From positions 1 through 17,958 of the forward strand of contig CAAEAE010000085.1 of assembly GCA_900753715.1 (NCBI GenBank): a stretch of DNA of 17,958 bases. The letters run 5' to 3'. The notes beneath the pieces were generated by a model. The model did not search any database and was not told where the DNA came from. It saw only the letters and a program-made list of their open reading frames with translations. The DNA comes from an uncultured Roseburia sp. (GTDB taxonomy: Bacteria; Bacillota_A; Clostridia; Lachnospirales; Lachnospiraceae). Both the position numbers and the translations under genes were made by a program. This document shows positions 1 to 7,308 of the stretch, in pieces (the first letter of the stretch is position 1; each line of letters opens with the position of its first letter).

Positions 1-21
1 ACCGCCCTTTTGGGCGAGCAG

Positions 22-43
22 TAAAAAAGCCCTTTTGAGGGCT
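22..43 (-). terminator. Leftward-type hairpin terminator at window edge
   Basis: Read on the minus strand, AGCCCT and AGGGCT pair around a 4-base loop and are followed by six T residues, the form of a rho-independent terminator for leftward transcription. A second short hairpin (CGCCC-TTTT-GGGCG, 3-16) lies just beyond it. No leftward gene is visible to its right, so it may be incidental or may end antisense transcription. Confidence 0.4.
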
Positions 44-50
44 AATACCA

Positions 51-73
51 AACCACCAGTTGAACTGGTGGTT
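51..73. promoter_or_regulatory. Perfect 11-bp hairpin in livF leader
   Basis: AACCACCAGTT and AACTGGTGGTT form a perfect 11-bp stem with a single-base loop, 69 bases before the livF start. No T-run follows on the plus strand, so it does not look like a classical terminator. It could be an operator, an mRNA-stabilising stem or a processing site between an upstream transporter gene (outside the window) and livF. Confidence 0.4.
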
Positions 74-141
74 GCTGACTTAGTCTTACCCAGATTCAGA
101 ATTTATGAACAAACGGATACTTAGATGAGGAGGATTTTAAC

Positions 142-852
142 ATGTCCATGTTGGAAATCAAGGATTTAGAAGTATATTACGGCATGATACAGGCGATTAA
201 AGGTGTTTCCTTTGATGTAAATGAGGGAGAAGTAATCGCATTAATCGGTGCAAACGGTGCAGGAAAAACAACTATTCTGCATACGATTACCGGATTGATC
301 AATGCCCAAAAGGGATCTGTATGGTTTGAGGGTAAGGATATTACCAAGGTTCCCGCCCATAAAATTGTTTCTATGGGTATGGCACATGTTCCCGAAGGCA
401 GAAGAGTCTTTGCCAACCTTACGGTTCTGCAGAATTTGAAGATGGGAGCCTATACGCGAAAGGATAAAACAGAAATAGAGCAGACGCTTGATAGCATCTA
501 TAAAAGATTTCCCCGTCTGATGGAACGTCAAAATCAGCTTGCAGGTACGTTAAGCGGTGGCGAACAGCAGATGCTTGCTATGGGCAGGGCTTTAATGTCT
601 CATCCGAAGATTATTCTTATGGATGAACCCTCCATGGGACTTTCACCGATCTTTGTAAATGAAATCTTTGACATTATCAAGAGCGTCAGTGCCAGTGGAA
701 CCACCGTATTACTGGTGGAGCAAAATGCGAAAAAGGCATTGTCCATTGCAGACCGTGCCTATGTTCTCGAAACCGGTAAGATTGTTTTATCCGGAAAGGC
801 CAGTGATCTGCTGAATAATGATTCCATTAAGAAAGCTTATCTTGGAGAATAA
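142..852 (+). CDS. livF: Branched-chain amino acid ABC transporter ATPase LivF
   Basis: ATPase subunit of the high-affinity branched-chain amino acid importer. It would sit at the cytoplasmic face and pair with LivG to drive the LivH/LivM permeases. The 236-aa length is normal for LivF. Visible motifs are Walker A GANGAGKT near residues 36-43, the ABC signature LSGGEQQ near 137-143, Walker B IILMDEPS near 157-164, and the switch His region replaced by LLVEQN near 189-194, typical of LivF/LivG (VEQN). The start is ATG 142, preceded by a strong AGGAGGA. The other liv genes would be expected to the left, outside the window. The spacing and the hairpins before it suggest separate control or mRNA processing. 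No clear terminator follows; the next 200 bases hold an inverted-repeat element. Confidence 0.93.
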   Translation: MSMLEIKDLEVYYGMIQAIKGVSFDVNEGEVIALIGANGAGKTTILHTITGLINAQKGSVWFEGKDITKVPAHKIVSMGMAHVPEGRRVFANLTVLQNLKMGAYTRKDKTEIEQTLDSIYKRFPRLMERQNQLAGTLSGGEQQMLAMGRALMSHPKIILMDEPSMGLSPIFVNEIFDIIKSVSASGTTVLLVEQNAKKALSIADRAYVLETGKIVLSGKASDLLNNDSIKKAYLGE

Positions 853-894
853 ACGACTTATAATTTAATACATAACGTTTAATATTGAGATAAA

Positions 895-1026
895 GTAACT
901 ATTCAGTACAGGTCGAAGCATTTACTGCCAAGACCGTAAGAAAATGATTCAGTAATGCAAAATTCCATCGGCGAAGCCGATTTGGAACGGATTTTGCATC
1001 GTAACTGTGAAGGTGCTGAACAGTTA
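895..1026 (+). repeat. MITE-like inverted-repeat element A with 9-bp direct repeat
   Basis: The left end GTAACTATTCAGTAC and the right end GTGCTGAACAGTTA are imperfect terminal inverted repeats. Inside are further stems (GCATTTACTG with CAGTAATGC, and ATCGGC-GAA-GCCGAT nested in a CAAAAT/ATTTTG arm) and the loop motif AAGACCGTAAGA, which recurs in element C at 7677. The element is immediately flanked by a perfect 9-bp direct repeat, TGAGATAAA, at 886-894 and 1027-1035, which looks like a target-site duplication. It has no ORF of its own and ends just upstream of the kinase-like gene, so it would be transcribed as part of that 5' leader if a promoter lies to the left. Confidence 0.7.
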
Positions 1027-1058
1027 TGAGATAAATATAAATTTGGAGGGTGAATGCG

Positions 1059-1685
1059 ATGGAAAAGAATATTGTAATTACAATTGCAAGACAGTATGGA
1101 AGTGGCGGACGTACCATTGCCCAGATGTTATCCGAGCGTTTGGGAATTCACTATTATGACAAGGAGTTGTTGAAGCTGGCTTCTGAAGACAGTGGAATTA
1201 ATGAGGATCTGTTCCGTAATGCGGACGAACATGTTAAGACAACTCAGCTTTTTAAGATTGCACATAGTGTCTATAAGGGTGAACTGATTCCTCCTGAGAG
1301 TGATGATTTCACTTCGATGGAAAACCTGTTTAATTATCAGGCAAAGATCATTAAGAAGCTTGCAGAACAGGATGAATCCTGTATTATCGTTGGCCGCTGT
1401 GCAGAATATGTATTAAAAGATTATGACAATGTTTTAAGCGTTTTCATCCATGCACCACATGAATATTGTATGGAGCAGGCTGCAAAGAAGCAGAGCATGG
1501 GATCCAAGGAACTGGAGCGTTATATCCAGAAGATCGACAAGCATCGTGCCGATTATCACAAGTACTATACCGGTCTGGACTGGACGGATGCCCGGAACTA
1601 TGATCTGTGCCTCGACAGCTCCAAGCTCGGCTTCGAACGCTGCGTACAGGAGATTATGTCTTATATTAATGTGAGATTCAACTAG
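1059..1685 (+). CDS. Cytidylate kinase-like family protein
   Basis: A 208-aa P-loop kinase-fold protein of the cytidylate kinase-like family common in Clostridia. It is distinct from canonical Cmk, and the true substrate is not established. The N-terminus reads IVITIARQYGSGGRTIA, where GSGGRT stands in for the nucleoside kinase phosphate-binding loop; a region near residues 105-115 (CIIVGRCAEYVL) and the downstream IDKHRADYHKYYTG segment match the family pattern. ATG 1059 is chosen because GGAGGG (1045-1050) lies at ideal spacing; a GTG at 1050 overlaps that site. It follows element A and ends before a strong bidirectional terminator. Function beyond a phosphotransfer fold is inferred. Confidence 0.8.
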   Translation: MEKNIVITIARQYGSGGRTIAQMLSERLGIHYYDKELLKLASEDSGINEDLFRNADEHVKTTQLFKIAHSVYKGELIPPESDDFTSMENLFNYQAKIIKKLAEQDESCIIVGRCAEYVLKDYDNVLSVFIHAPHEYCMEQAAKKQSMGSKELERYIQKIDKHRADYHKYYTGLDWTDARNYDLCLDSSKLGFERCVQEIMSYINVRFN

Positions 1686-1732
1686 ACAGCTAATGATCAC
1701 AACAGGAATCAGGTTTTCAACTTAACATAATG

Positions 1733-1760
1733 GTAACTATTCAGAGCCATATAATGAATA
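1733..1760. repeat. Short member of the AACTATTC repeat family
   Basis: GTAACTATTCA followed after 12 bases by TGAATAAC gives a short 6-bp stem. The first 11 bases match the left end of element A (895). It lies between the kinase-like gene and its terminator. It may be a decayed or minimal family copy. Confidence 0.4.
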
Positions 1761-1787
1761 ACAGGAAGATATATGATATCTATAAAA

Positions 1788-1840
1788 GCACATCTTTATC
1801 CCAAAATAAATTTACGGATAAAGATGTGCATTTTATTTTA
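1788..1840. terminator. Bidirectional 14-bp terminator stem
   Basis: GCACATCTTTATCC (1788-1801) pairs perfectly with GGATAAAGATGTGC (1816-1829), and a T-rich tract follows on the plus strand. On the minus strand the stem is followed by TTTTAT. It lies between the convergent kinase-like gene and lexA and can serve both. The remaining 90 bases up to lexA are AT-rich with nothing else recognised. Confidence 0.8.
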
Positions 1841-1931
1841 TAGAATTATATATTTTAGCATTCATTATAATTCTGTTTATTTGATTATGTACTTACTGTT
1901 CCTTATATTATTTCCTGCCATACGATGTATT

Positions 1932-2549
1932 CTATTTCATAACACGGAAAACACCAAATACCTTACCTAAGATCTGACAGTCATCCACAATAATCGGATC
2001 CATTGTATCATTCTCCGGCTGGAGACGGATATGTCCATCTTCCTTATAGAATGTCTTCACAGTGGCTGAATCATCAATAAGTGCAACCACCGTATCTCCA
2101 TTATGAGCGGTATTGCAGGCATTCACAAAGATCTGGTCTCCACTGAAAATTCCGACGTTAATCATGGAATCGCCCTTCACCTTCAAAACAAAAGATTCTC
2201 CCTGCGGAACCAGTTCTGCGGGAACCGGAAAATAACTGTCAATATTCTCCTCTGCAAGAATTGGCGTTCCGGCAGCAACCTGTCCGACAACCGGAAGACT
2301 GACCATCTCGGTACGAACCATCTGAAAATTATCATCACAAATCTCAATAGCACGCGGTTTGGTAGGGTCACGGCGGATATAGCCATTCTTCTCAAGCGTC
2401 TCTAAATGAGAATGTACTGAAGAAGTGGAACGGAGATTCACAGCCTCACAGATCTCACGTACTGCAGGCGGATAGCCGCGCTTTAATATTTCTTCCTTAA
2501 TATAATCTAAAATTTCCTGTTGCTTGGCACTGATCTTACCGTATCCCAT
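1932..2549 (-). CDS. lexA: LexA SOS repressor
   Basis: Master repressor of the SOS DNA-damage regulon. The 205-aa product has an N-terminal winged helix-turn-helix (residues about 1-65, with the recognition segment around VNLRSTSSVHSHLETLEKNG) and a C-terminal S24 peptidase-like domain. The self-cleavage site is Ala93-Gly94 in VAAGTP, the catalytic Ser128 is in KGDSM, and the catalytic Lys165 is in DSATVKTF, all present. Start ATG 2549 follows AGGAGG at good spacing; the TTG three bases upstream is not needed. It is divergent from the YneA-like gene, as in Bacillus. Boxes at 2658-2671 and 2699-2712 suggest autoregulation. Confidence 0.96.
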   Translation of the reverse strand: MGYGKISAKQQEILDYIKEEILKRGYPPAVREICEAVNLRSTSSVHSHLETLEKNGYIRRDPTKPRAIEICDDNFQMVRTEMVSLPVVGQVAAGTPILAEENIDSYFPVPAELVPQGESFVLKVKGDSMINVGIFSGDQIFVNACNTAHNGDTVVALIDDSATVKTFYKEDGHIRLQPENDTMDPIIVDDCQILGKVFGVFRVMK

Positions 2550-2584
2550 CAAAAACCTCCTTAATAAAACAAACCTGTAGTTAA

Positions 2585-2618
2585 CTTAATTAGTAACTAT
2601 TCAGTTACCTTAATTAAT
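2585..2618. repeat. Hairpin member of AACTATTC family in lexA leader
   Basis: GTAAC-TATTCA-GTTAC (2593-2608) is a perfect short hairpin extended by outer TTAATTA/TTAATTAA arms with a small bulge. The core GTAACTATTCAGT is identical to the left tip of element A. It lies directly downstream of the predicted lexA -10 box, so it would be in the lexA 5' untranslated region. Confidence 0.45.
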
Positions 2619-2647
2619 ACTATATCACAGATAGACGCCCAAGGCAA
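2619..2647 (-). promoter_or_regulatory. Predicted lexA promoter
   Basis: On the minus strand, TTGCCT (2642-2647) and TATAGT (2619-2624) are separated by 17 bases, a reasonable sigma-A-type promoter. A LexA-box-like site lies just upstream of the -35 box at 2658-2671. Confidence 0.55.
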
Positions 2648-2657
2648 ACGTATATTC

Positions 2658-2671
2658 CGAAAAAATGTTCG
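2658..2671. promoter_or_regulatory. Degenerate LexA box
   Basis: CGAAAAAATGTTCG matches the Gram-positive SOS box (CGAAC-N4-GTTCG) well in its right half and weakly in its left half. Its position next to the leftward lexA promoter fits autoregulation. Confidence 0.45.
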
Positions 2672-2690
2672 ATTATTTTCTCTTAAAATA

Positions 2691-2719
2691 TTGACATACG
2701 AAAATATGTTCGGTATAAT
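2691..2719 (+). promoter_or_regulatory. SOS promoter with LexA box in the spacer
   Basis: TTGACA (2691-2696) and TATAAT (2714-2719) are perfect -35 and -10 boxes separated by 17 bases. The box CGAAAATATGTTCG (2699-2712) fills almost the entire spacer, so bound LexA would exclude RNA polymerase. It drives the YneA-like gene. Confidence 0.85.
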
Positions 2720-2733
2720 TCAAATATAGATGC

Positions 2734-2747
2734 AGAACGGTTGTTCG
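2734..2747 (+). promoter_or_regulatory. Second LexA box downstream of the promoter
   Basis: AGAACGGTTGTTCG contains the perfect inverted half-sites GAAC and GTTC with a 4-base centre. It lies in the transcribed leader of the YneA-like gene. Together with the spacer box this gives a double operator. Confidence 0.75.
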
Positions 2748-2795
2748 TAACAGATGTTCGGACTGAACAAACAAAGAAGAGAAGAGGAATCCGGT

Positions 2796-3176
2796 ATGAA
2801 CACATTAGACGAAAGAAGAAGCGAGAGAAGAATCCGTGTCAATCGCATGAAAAGAAGAAGAGAACTCCGCAAGCATATTCTGACACTTGTTCTGACCTTC
2901 GTACTTGTCATTACCTGTTCGATGATGTTCTTTACTGTGAAGACGAAAGCTCAGAATCGTGATGAAGCAGTTTATTATAAATATTATAAGAGTATTACCG
3001 TAAGCAGAGGAGACTCTCTCTGGATATACGCTGCTGAATATGCAGATGAAGATCATTATGACAGCTACCAGAACTATATTGATGAAGTTCTTCAGATGAA
3101 TGGATTATCCAGTGAAAGCATTACCGCCGGCCAACACCTGATTGTTCCTTATTACAGTGCAGAATTTGTTAGTTAG
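2796..3176 (+). CDS. yneA: YneA-like LysM protein, SOS cell-division inhibitor
   Basis: A 126-aa protein with a very basic N-terminus (residues 1-35, many Arg/Lys), a single membrane segment (about 36-53, HILTLVLTFVLVITCSMMFF) and an extracytoplasmic LysM-like domain (about 72-120, from ITVSRGDSLW to HLIVPYY). This is the architecture of Bacillus YneA, which delays division during the SOS response. The promoter carries LexA boxes and the gene is divergent from lexA, the same arrangement as in Bacillus. ATG 2796 is preferred because AGAGGAAT precedes it at good spacing; an in-frame ATG at 2754 would add 14 residues. Function is inferred from architecture and context. No clear terminator follows before the convergent recombinase gene. 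Confidence 0.8.
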   Translation: MNTLDERRSERRIRVNRMKRRRELRKHILTLVLTFVLVITCSMMFFTVKTKAQNRDEAVYYKYYKSITVSRGDSLWIYAAEYADEDHYDSYQNYIDEVLQMNGLSSESITAGQHLIVPYYSAEFVS

Positions 3177-3248
3177 AAGCGGCATTATGAACTTATCATA
3201 TTCAGATTCAGGAACAATATATGAACAGATCTTATGTGAATTATCAAC

Positions 3249-4346
3249 CTATTCATGTAATTCAGGATTATAATGTTCCCTTAATTGTACTGCATTAGCC
3301 GCACGACGCTTTCTGGCATCCTCCTGCGCTGCATAATGCTTCCGGGTAGTATTGACATCCTTATGCCCAAGGACATCGGCAACAAGATAAATATCGCCGG
3401 TTTCCTGATAGAGGGCCGTACCATATGTACTACGCAGCTTATGAGGGGTAATATGTTTCAGGGTGGTTACCCGTGATGCGTATTTCTTTACCAGATTTTC
3501 AACTGCCCGGACTGTAATCCGGCGATTCTGTAAAGATAGGAATAGTGCTTCTTCATGTCCCTCACATGGAATAACATGGTGACGCTGTTCTAAATAATCC
3601 AGTAAAGCATCTTGTACTTCATCTCCAAAATAAACAACCGTTTCGTATCCACCTTTTCGGCGGATTTTAATTCCATTATTTTTAAAATCCACATCATTCA
3701 AATCAAGGCCAACACATTCCGATACACGAATCCCTGTTCCCAAAAGAAGGGTCAGTAAAGCCACATCACGAATCCGCGTTTTCTTATGATATACCAGTTC
3801 CCGTTTGGTCAGCTTATCGCCATCTTCCACCTGATCCAGCAAAGTTGCAACTTCATCCGCATCCAGACGTATGATTTCCTTTTCATGAAGCTTGGGAAGT
3901 GGAACCAAAGCCGCCGGGTTGGTTTTGATCTGCTCTGATGTATAGTAATAGTTATAAAAACTCTTTAAGGCAGATAATTTACGTTTCTTGCCTCGTTCAT
4001 CATTGGTAATTTCTTTACCATCCTTAATATACAGAGTCAGATAATCCATATATTCTTCGATATCTTCCCTTGAAATATGATCAAGAACAGACAACGGAAG
4101 TTCTGTAATACCTACTTTATTACAATAAGGATTATTCTCATGCATAAACTCAAAGAATACTCTTAAATCGTAAGCATAAGCAAGACGCGTCCGGGAGGAA
4201 GTATAATCCTGGATTCCCCGGAAAAACTGCTTACAAAAAGGAGGAAGAGTTGTAAGTACCTCTCGCATTTTCAGAGTATTTATATTATTTTGTTCGTCAT
4301 GATAGTTTTTGTTCTTTTCCATAAGGCACCATTCCTGATCATTCAT
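3249..4346 (-). CDS. Xer-like tyrosine recombinase
   Basis: Site-specific recombinase of the phage-integrase family, 365 aa, with an N-terminal SAM-like core-binding domain (about 35-145) and a C-terminal catalytic domain (about 155-345). Catalytic residues are all visible: Arg207 (TGIRVSE), Lys231 (RKGG), His302 and Arg305 (PHKLR), His328 (LGHKD) and the nucleophile Tyr338. It overlaps the TtcA-like gene by 8 bases and is probably co-transcribed with it, so it looks like a resident chromosomal recombinase rather than a phage gene. ATG 4346 lacks a clear ribosome site; ATG 4322, preceded by AGGA, is a good alternative. It may act as a chromosome-dimer resolvase. It is a candidate enzyme for integrating the inovirus 3.3 kb away, but this is inference. 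Confidence 0.85.
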   Translation of the reverse strand: MNDQEWCLMEKNKNYHDEQNNINTLKMREVLTTLPPFCKQFFRGIQDYTSSRTRLAYAYDLRVFFEFMHENNPYCNKVGITELPLSVLDHISREDIEEYMDYLTLYIKDGKEITNDERGKKRKLSALKSFYNYYYTSEQIKTNPAALVPLPKLHEKEIIRLDADEVATLLDQVEDGDKLTKRELVYHKKTRIRDVALLTLLLGTGIRVSECVGLDLNDVDFKNNGIKIRRKGGYETVVYFGDEVQDALLDYLEQRHHVIPCEGHEEALFLSLQNRRITVRAVENLVKKYASRVTTLKHITPHKLRSTYGTALYQETGDIYLVADVLGHKDVNTTRKHYAAQEDARKRRAANAVQLREHYNPELHE

Positions 4347-5058
4347 CTATAAGGTAGTCATCGAATCCATTTAAAATTGCCGTAAACATCCGGTCCTTCA
4401 CTCCCGGATTTTCACGATTAAGGCTGCGTAAAAGGTTCTTGATATATTCCCGACGGGTATAACCATCAGCAGGACAGGGACTTTTAACAACCGGAATCCG
4501 GTTCTTATTGACATAGCCAATAACATCTGCTTCATTCATATAAATCAAAGGACGAATGACCGTCAGATTCATCCGATCCAGATAGGTTACCGGTGAAAAG
4601 GTATGAAATCTTCCCTCATAAATTAAGGACATCAACATCGTTTCTACAACATCATCCTTATGATGGGCATATGCCACTTTATTACAGCCAAGCTCCTTAA
4701 TTGCCTGATTTAATGCACCTTTCCTCATTTTGGCACAAAGAGAACAGGGATTAGACTCTTTCCTTTTCTCAAAAACAATGGACGCGATCTCCGTGGAAAC
4801 AACTGTATAAGGAATGTCCATGTGTTCACACAGTTCTTTAATTTTGCTCAGATCCAGATTATCAAAGCCCAGGTCTACCGTAACTGCGTGAATTTGAAAT
4901 GGATGCGGATAAAACCGCATCAGTGCATGGAGTCCGTTTAATAAAGTAAGACTGTCTTTCCCTCCGGAAATCCCAACCGCAATCGTATCCCCCTCATCAA
5001 TCATATGATAATCGTCCACAGCCTTACGGATCGGACTTAAAATTTGCTGTAATGTCAT
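4339..5058 (-). CDS. ttcA: TtcA-like tRNA 2-thiocytidine synthetase
   Basis: PP-loop ATPase of the TtcA/TtuA group that thiolates tRNA. With residues counted from the upstream ATG at 5097, the PP-loop SGGKDS is at 44-49, the CSLC pair (Cys118, Cys121) and a third conserved Cys208 (SPCPADG) could bind an iron-sulfur cluster, and the motif AHHKDDVVET (144-153) is typical of the family. ATG 5058 is chosen because AAGGAAT lies at ideal spacing and homologs usually begin with a segment like MTLQQILSPIRKAV; ATG 5097 would add 13 residues without a good ribosome site. It overlaps the recombinase start. The leader contains a strong hairpin at 5141-5183. The exact modified position in tRNA is not proven here. 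Confidence 0.85.
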   Translation of the reverse strand: MTLQQILSPIRKAVDDYHMIDEGDTIAVGISGGKDSLTLLNGLHALMRFYPHPFQIHAVTVDLGFDNLDLSKIKELCEHMDIPYTVVSTEIASIVFEKRKESNPCSLCAKMRKGALNQAIKELGCNKVAYAHHKDDVVETMLMSLIYEGRFHTFSPVTYLDRMNLTVIRPLIYMNEADVIGYVNKNRIPVVKSPCPADGYTRREYIKNLLRSLNRENPGVKDRMFTAILNGFDDYLIDE

Positions 5059-5140
5059 AAGTGATTCCTTTATTTTATCTGTTGTAACATTCGTCATATT
5101 CTTGTTAAGAATACTGTAAATGGGATTTGTGATATATCAT

Positions 5141-5183
5141 GTTCTTACGCAGCCAGATAGCAAATGTTCAGCTGCGTAAGAAC
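5141..5183 (-). promoter_or_regulatory. Perfect 13-bp hairpin in the ttcA leader
   Basis: GTTCTTACGCAGC and GCTGCGTAAGAAC pair perfectly around a 17-base loop, with weaker ATATAT pairing outside. It lies between divergent genes and about 80 bases before the ttcA-like start. No T-run follows in either direction, so it is not an ordinary terminator. It may be an operator or a leader stem. Confidence 0.45.
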
Positions 5184-5266
5184 TGTAACATATATTTTAC
5201 CATAAAATAGCTGCAAACCATAGTATATTTATTGTAAAAATGCTATACTAATATTATTGATTATTA

Positions 5267-5341
5267 GTAACTATTCCGTACAGACCGAGACGTTTTTAAA
5301 TGGATTTTTGCATCATAATCATAAAGGTACTGAATAATTAC
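5267..5341 (+). repeat. Inverted-repeat element B (AACTATTC family)
   Basis: The left end GTAACTATTCCGTAC and the right end GTACTGAATAATTAC form terminal inverted repeats of a 75-bp non-coding element. A short internal segment, CAGACCGAGACG, resembles the AAGACCGTAAGA loop of elements A and C. The 9-mer ATTATTGAT occurs on both sides (5253-5261 and 5343-5351) but is offset from the left end by six bases, so a target duplication is only suggestive. It lies 43 bases before the permease gene and would be in its leader. Confidence 0.55.
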
Positions 5342-5383
5342 AATTATTGATACGCATATTATCAGTCAGGAGAGAGAATACAT

Positions 5384-6802
5384 ATGAAGATTAAGTTTAA
5401 CAGAAAGATGATTATGACCGGAATTATTGCATTTCTTGTGATTGCAGCTTCTATCTGTTTTTATTATCTGATATTCCGCAGTGAAGCATTTTCGGCGAAG
5501 ATCAACACTTTTATTTCTATATTAAGTCCGGTCATTTATGGAATTATCATTGCATATCTGTTAACGCCAATTGTAAATTTTATTGAGCGCAGAATGCTCA
5601 AACCATTATTTACAAAGAAAAATCCGGAAATGACGATTAAAAAGAAGAAATGTATGCGTGTAATTTCCGTTATTCTTTCCCTGCTTCTGATCAGTTTACT
5701 GCTTTATGCATTTATCAGTGTCATTGTCCCGGAAGTAAGCCGCAGTATTATTGCCATTTCCTACCAGTTTCCATATTATATCCGGAATCTTACTCAGTTC
5801 TCCAATAAACTGTTACAGGATAATCCGACATTGAATGATTTATTTATTCAGTTTGTAGATGATTACTCCGGAGAATTTTCCAATTTTTTGAACAAAACCA
5901 TTATTCCCCAGACACAGGAAATCCTGAAACATATTTCCCTGAGTCTACTAAGCTTTTTAAAGACGCTTTGGAATGTGGTTATTGGTGCAATCATATCTGT
6001 TTATGTACTGTTTAATAAAGAATTGTTTGCCGGACAGGCAAAGAAGATTGCATATGCCTTATTAAATACTGATCATGCCAATACTTTCATTAAAGATATT
6101 CGCTTTACCAGCCAGACCTTTATCGGATTCTTAAGTGGAAAAATAGTCGATTCCATAATTATCGGGATTTTATGTTTCGTTGGATTATCCATTTTAAAGA
6201 TGCCATATGCCATTCTGGTAAGCGTGATCGTAGGTGTAACAAATATTATACCTTTCTTCGGCCCTTACCTTGGAGCAATTCCCAGTGCATTACTGATTTT
6301 ACTGGTAAATCCGCTGAAATGCCTGTATTTCATTATTTTCATTCTTGTTCTTCAGCAGCTTGACGGTAATGTCATCGGTCCTAAGATTTTAGGCCAGTCA
6401 ACAGGTTTATCCGGCTTCTGGGTTATTTTCTCCATTACTATCTTTGGTGGATTGTGGGGAGTAGCAGGTATGATCGTGGGCGTTCCTTTATGGGCTGTAA
6501 TTTATGCACTTGTAAAACGCACCATTGGTCACAAATTAAAGAATAAAGGTCTTCCTGCTGAAACTCAGGAATATTTAAATGTAGACAAAATCAAAGATAA
6601 AGAATTTATTATGCTGGATCCTGATACATCAAGGAGATCAAAGAAGAAAATTAAGCAAATGAATAAAAACTCAGATACTCATAAATCAGCAGATGCTCCC
6701 AATGAGGAAACCAGACAGGAAGTCCTGTCGGAAACTCCTGTTATGGGATCTGAATCACTTGAAAATACAGAAGTTATAAAAGAAGAGGATTCCGAAAAAT
6801 GA
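5384..6802 (+). CDS. AI-2E family transporter (UPF0118 permease)
   Basis: A 472-aa polytopic membrane protein with hydrophobic segments at about 12-30, 40-62, 90-112, 200-220, 240-262, 270-292, 300-320 and 335-370, the pattern of the AI-2E exporter family (TqsA/YdiK-like). Conserved family stretches include GVTNIIPFFGPYLGAIP and the QQLDGNVIGPKILG motif. The last 80 residues form a charged, hydrophilic cytoplasmic tail that is longer than the conserved core needs. ATG 5384 follows AGGAGAG. Substrate is unknown; many members are not autoinducer exporters. It overlaps dtd by four bases (ATGA), so the two are translationally coupled. Confidence 0.88.
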   Translation: MKIKFNRKMIMTGIIAFLVIAASICFYYLIFRSEAFSAKINTFISILSPVIYGIIIAYLLTPIVNFIERRMLKPLFTKKNPEMTIKKKKCMRVISVILSLLLISLLLYAFISVIVPEVSRSIIAISYQFPYYIRNLTQFSNKLLQDNPTLNDLFIQFVDDYSGEFSNFLNKTIIPQTQEILKHISLSLLSFLKTLWNVVIGAIISVYVLFNKELFAGQAKKIAYALLNTDHANTFIKDIRFTSQTFIGFLSGKIVDSIIIGILCFVGLSILKMPYAILVSVIVGVTNIIPFFGPYLGAIPSALLILLVNPLKCLYFIIFILVLQQLDGNVIGPKILGQSTGLSGFWVIFSITIFGGLWGVAGMIVGVPLWAVIYALVKRTIGHKLKNKGLPAETQEYLNVDKIKDKEFIMLDPDTSRRSKKKIKQMNKNSDTHKSADAPNEETRQEVLSETPVMGSESLENTEVIKEEDSEK

Positions 6803-7248
6803 AATTTGTAATTCAAAGAGTAAGCCAGGCAGAAGTAGTAGTAGAGGAACAGAGTGTAGGTAAAATTGATCAGGGACTTATGGTTCTGGTTTCGATCTGC
6901 AACAGCGATACGAAAGAAATAGCGGATAAACTGATCAATAAGCTCATACATTTAAGAATTTTTGAGGATGAAAACGGCAAATCCAATTTAAGCGTTCAGG
7001 ATATTCATGGTAATTTGTTAATTATTTCACAATTTACATTATATGCAGATTGCCGTAAAGGAAACCGCCCAAGTTACACCAATGCAGGAAATCCCGATCT
7101 GGCGAATGAATTATATGAATACATCATTGCACAATGTCAGAAAGAATTTCCAAACGTTCAGCATGGTATTTTCGGTGCATATATGAAGGTTTCTTTATTA
7201 AATGATGGACCTTTTACGATTATTTTTGATTCCGAGCAAATGTGCTGA
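6799..7248 (+). CDS. dtd: D-aminoacyl-tRNA deacylase
   Basis: Quality-control enzyme that hydrolyses D-aminoacyl-tRNAs (for example D-Tyr-tRNA) and mischarged Gly-tRNA(Ala). The 149-aa length is typical. The family motifs are visible: MKFVIQRVSQAEV at the N-terminus, SQFTLYADCRKGNRPS at about 77-92, and the Gly-cisPro loop NDGPFT near 135-140, where the common GPVT appears as GPFT. The start overlaps the upstream permease stop (ATGA) without a strong ribosome site of its own, consistent with coupling. A 60-base AT-rich gap separates it from the next gene. Confidence 0.93.
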   Translation: MKFVIQRVSQAEVVVEEQSVGKIDQGLMVLVSICNSDTKEIADKLINKLIHLRIFEDENGKSNLSVQDIHGNLLIISQFTLYADCRKGNRPSYTNAGNPDLANELYEYIIAQCQKEFPNVQHGIFGAYMKVSLLNDGPFTIIFDSEQMC

Positions 7249-7308
7249 TTAATTGAATTATTTTGTGATTTATTATTATTTATTTTGCTTATTATTTTAG
7301 AGGTTTCT

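Noticed and set aside
1773..1970. Rightward 65-aa open frame after the kinase-like gene
   Set aside because: It is very AT-rich, has no ribosome site, spans the terminator and overlaps the end of lexA on the other strand.
6799..7248. GPFT instead of GPVT in Dtd as a sign of inactivity
   Set aside because: The Gly-Pro pair and Thr are retained, and the substitution is conservative; the enzyme is probably normal.
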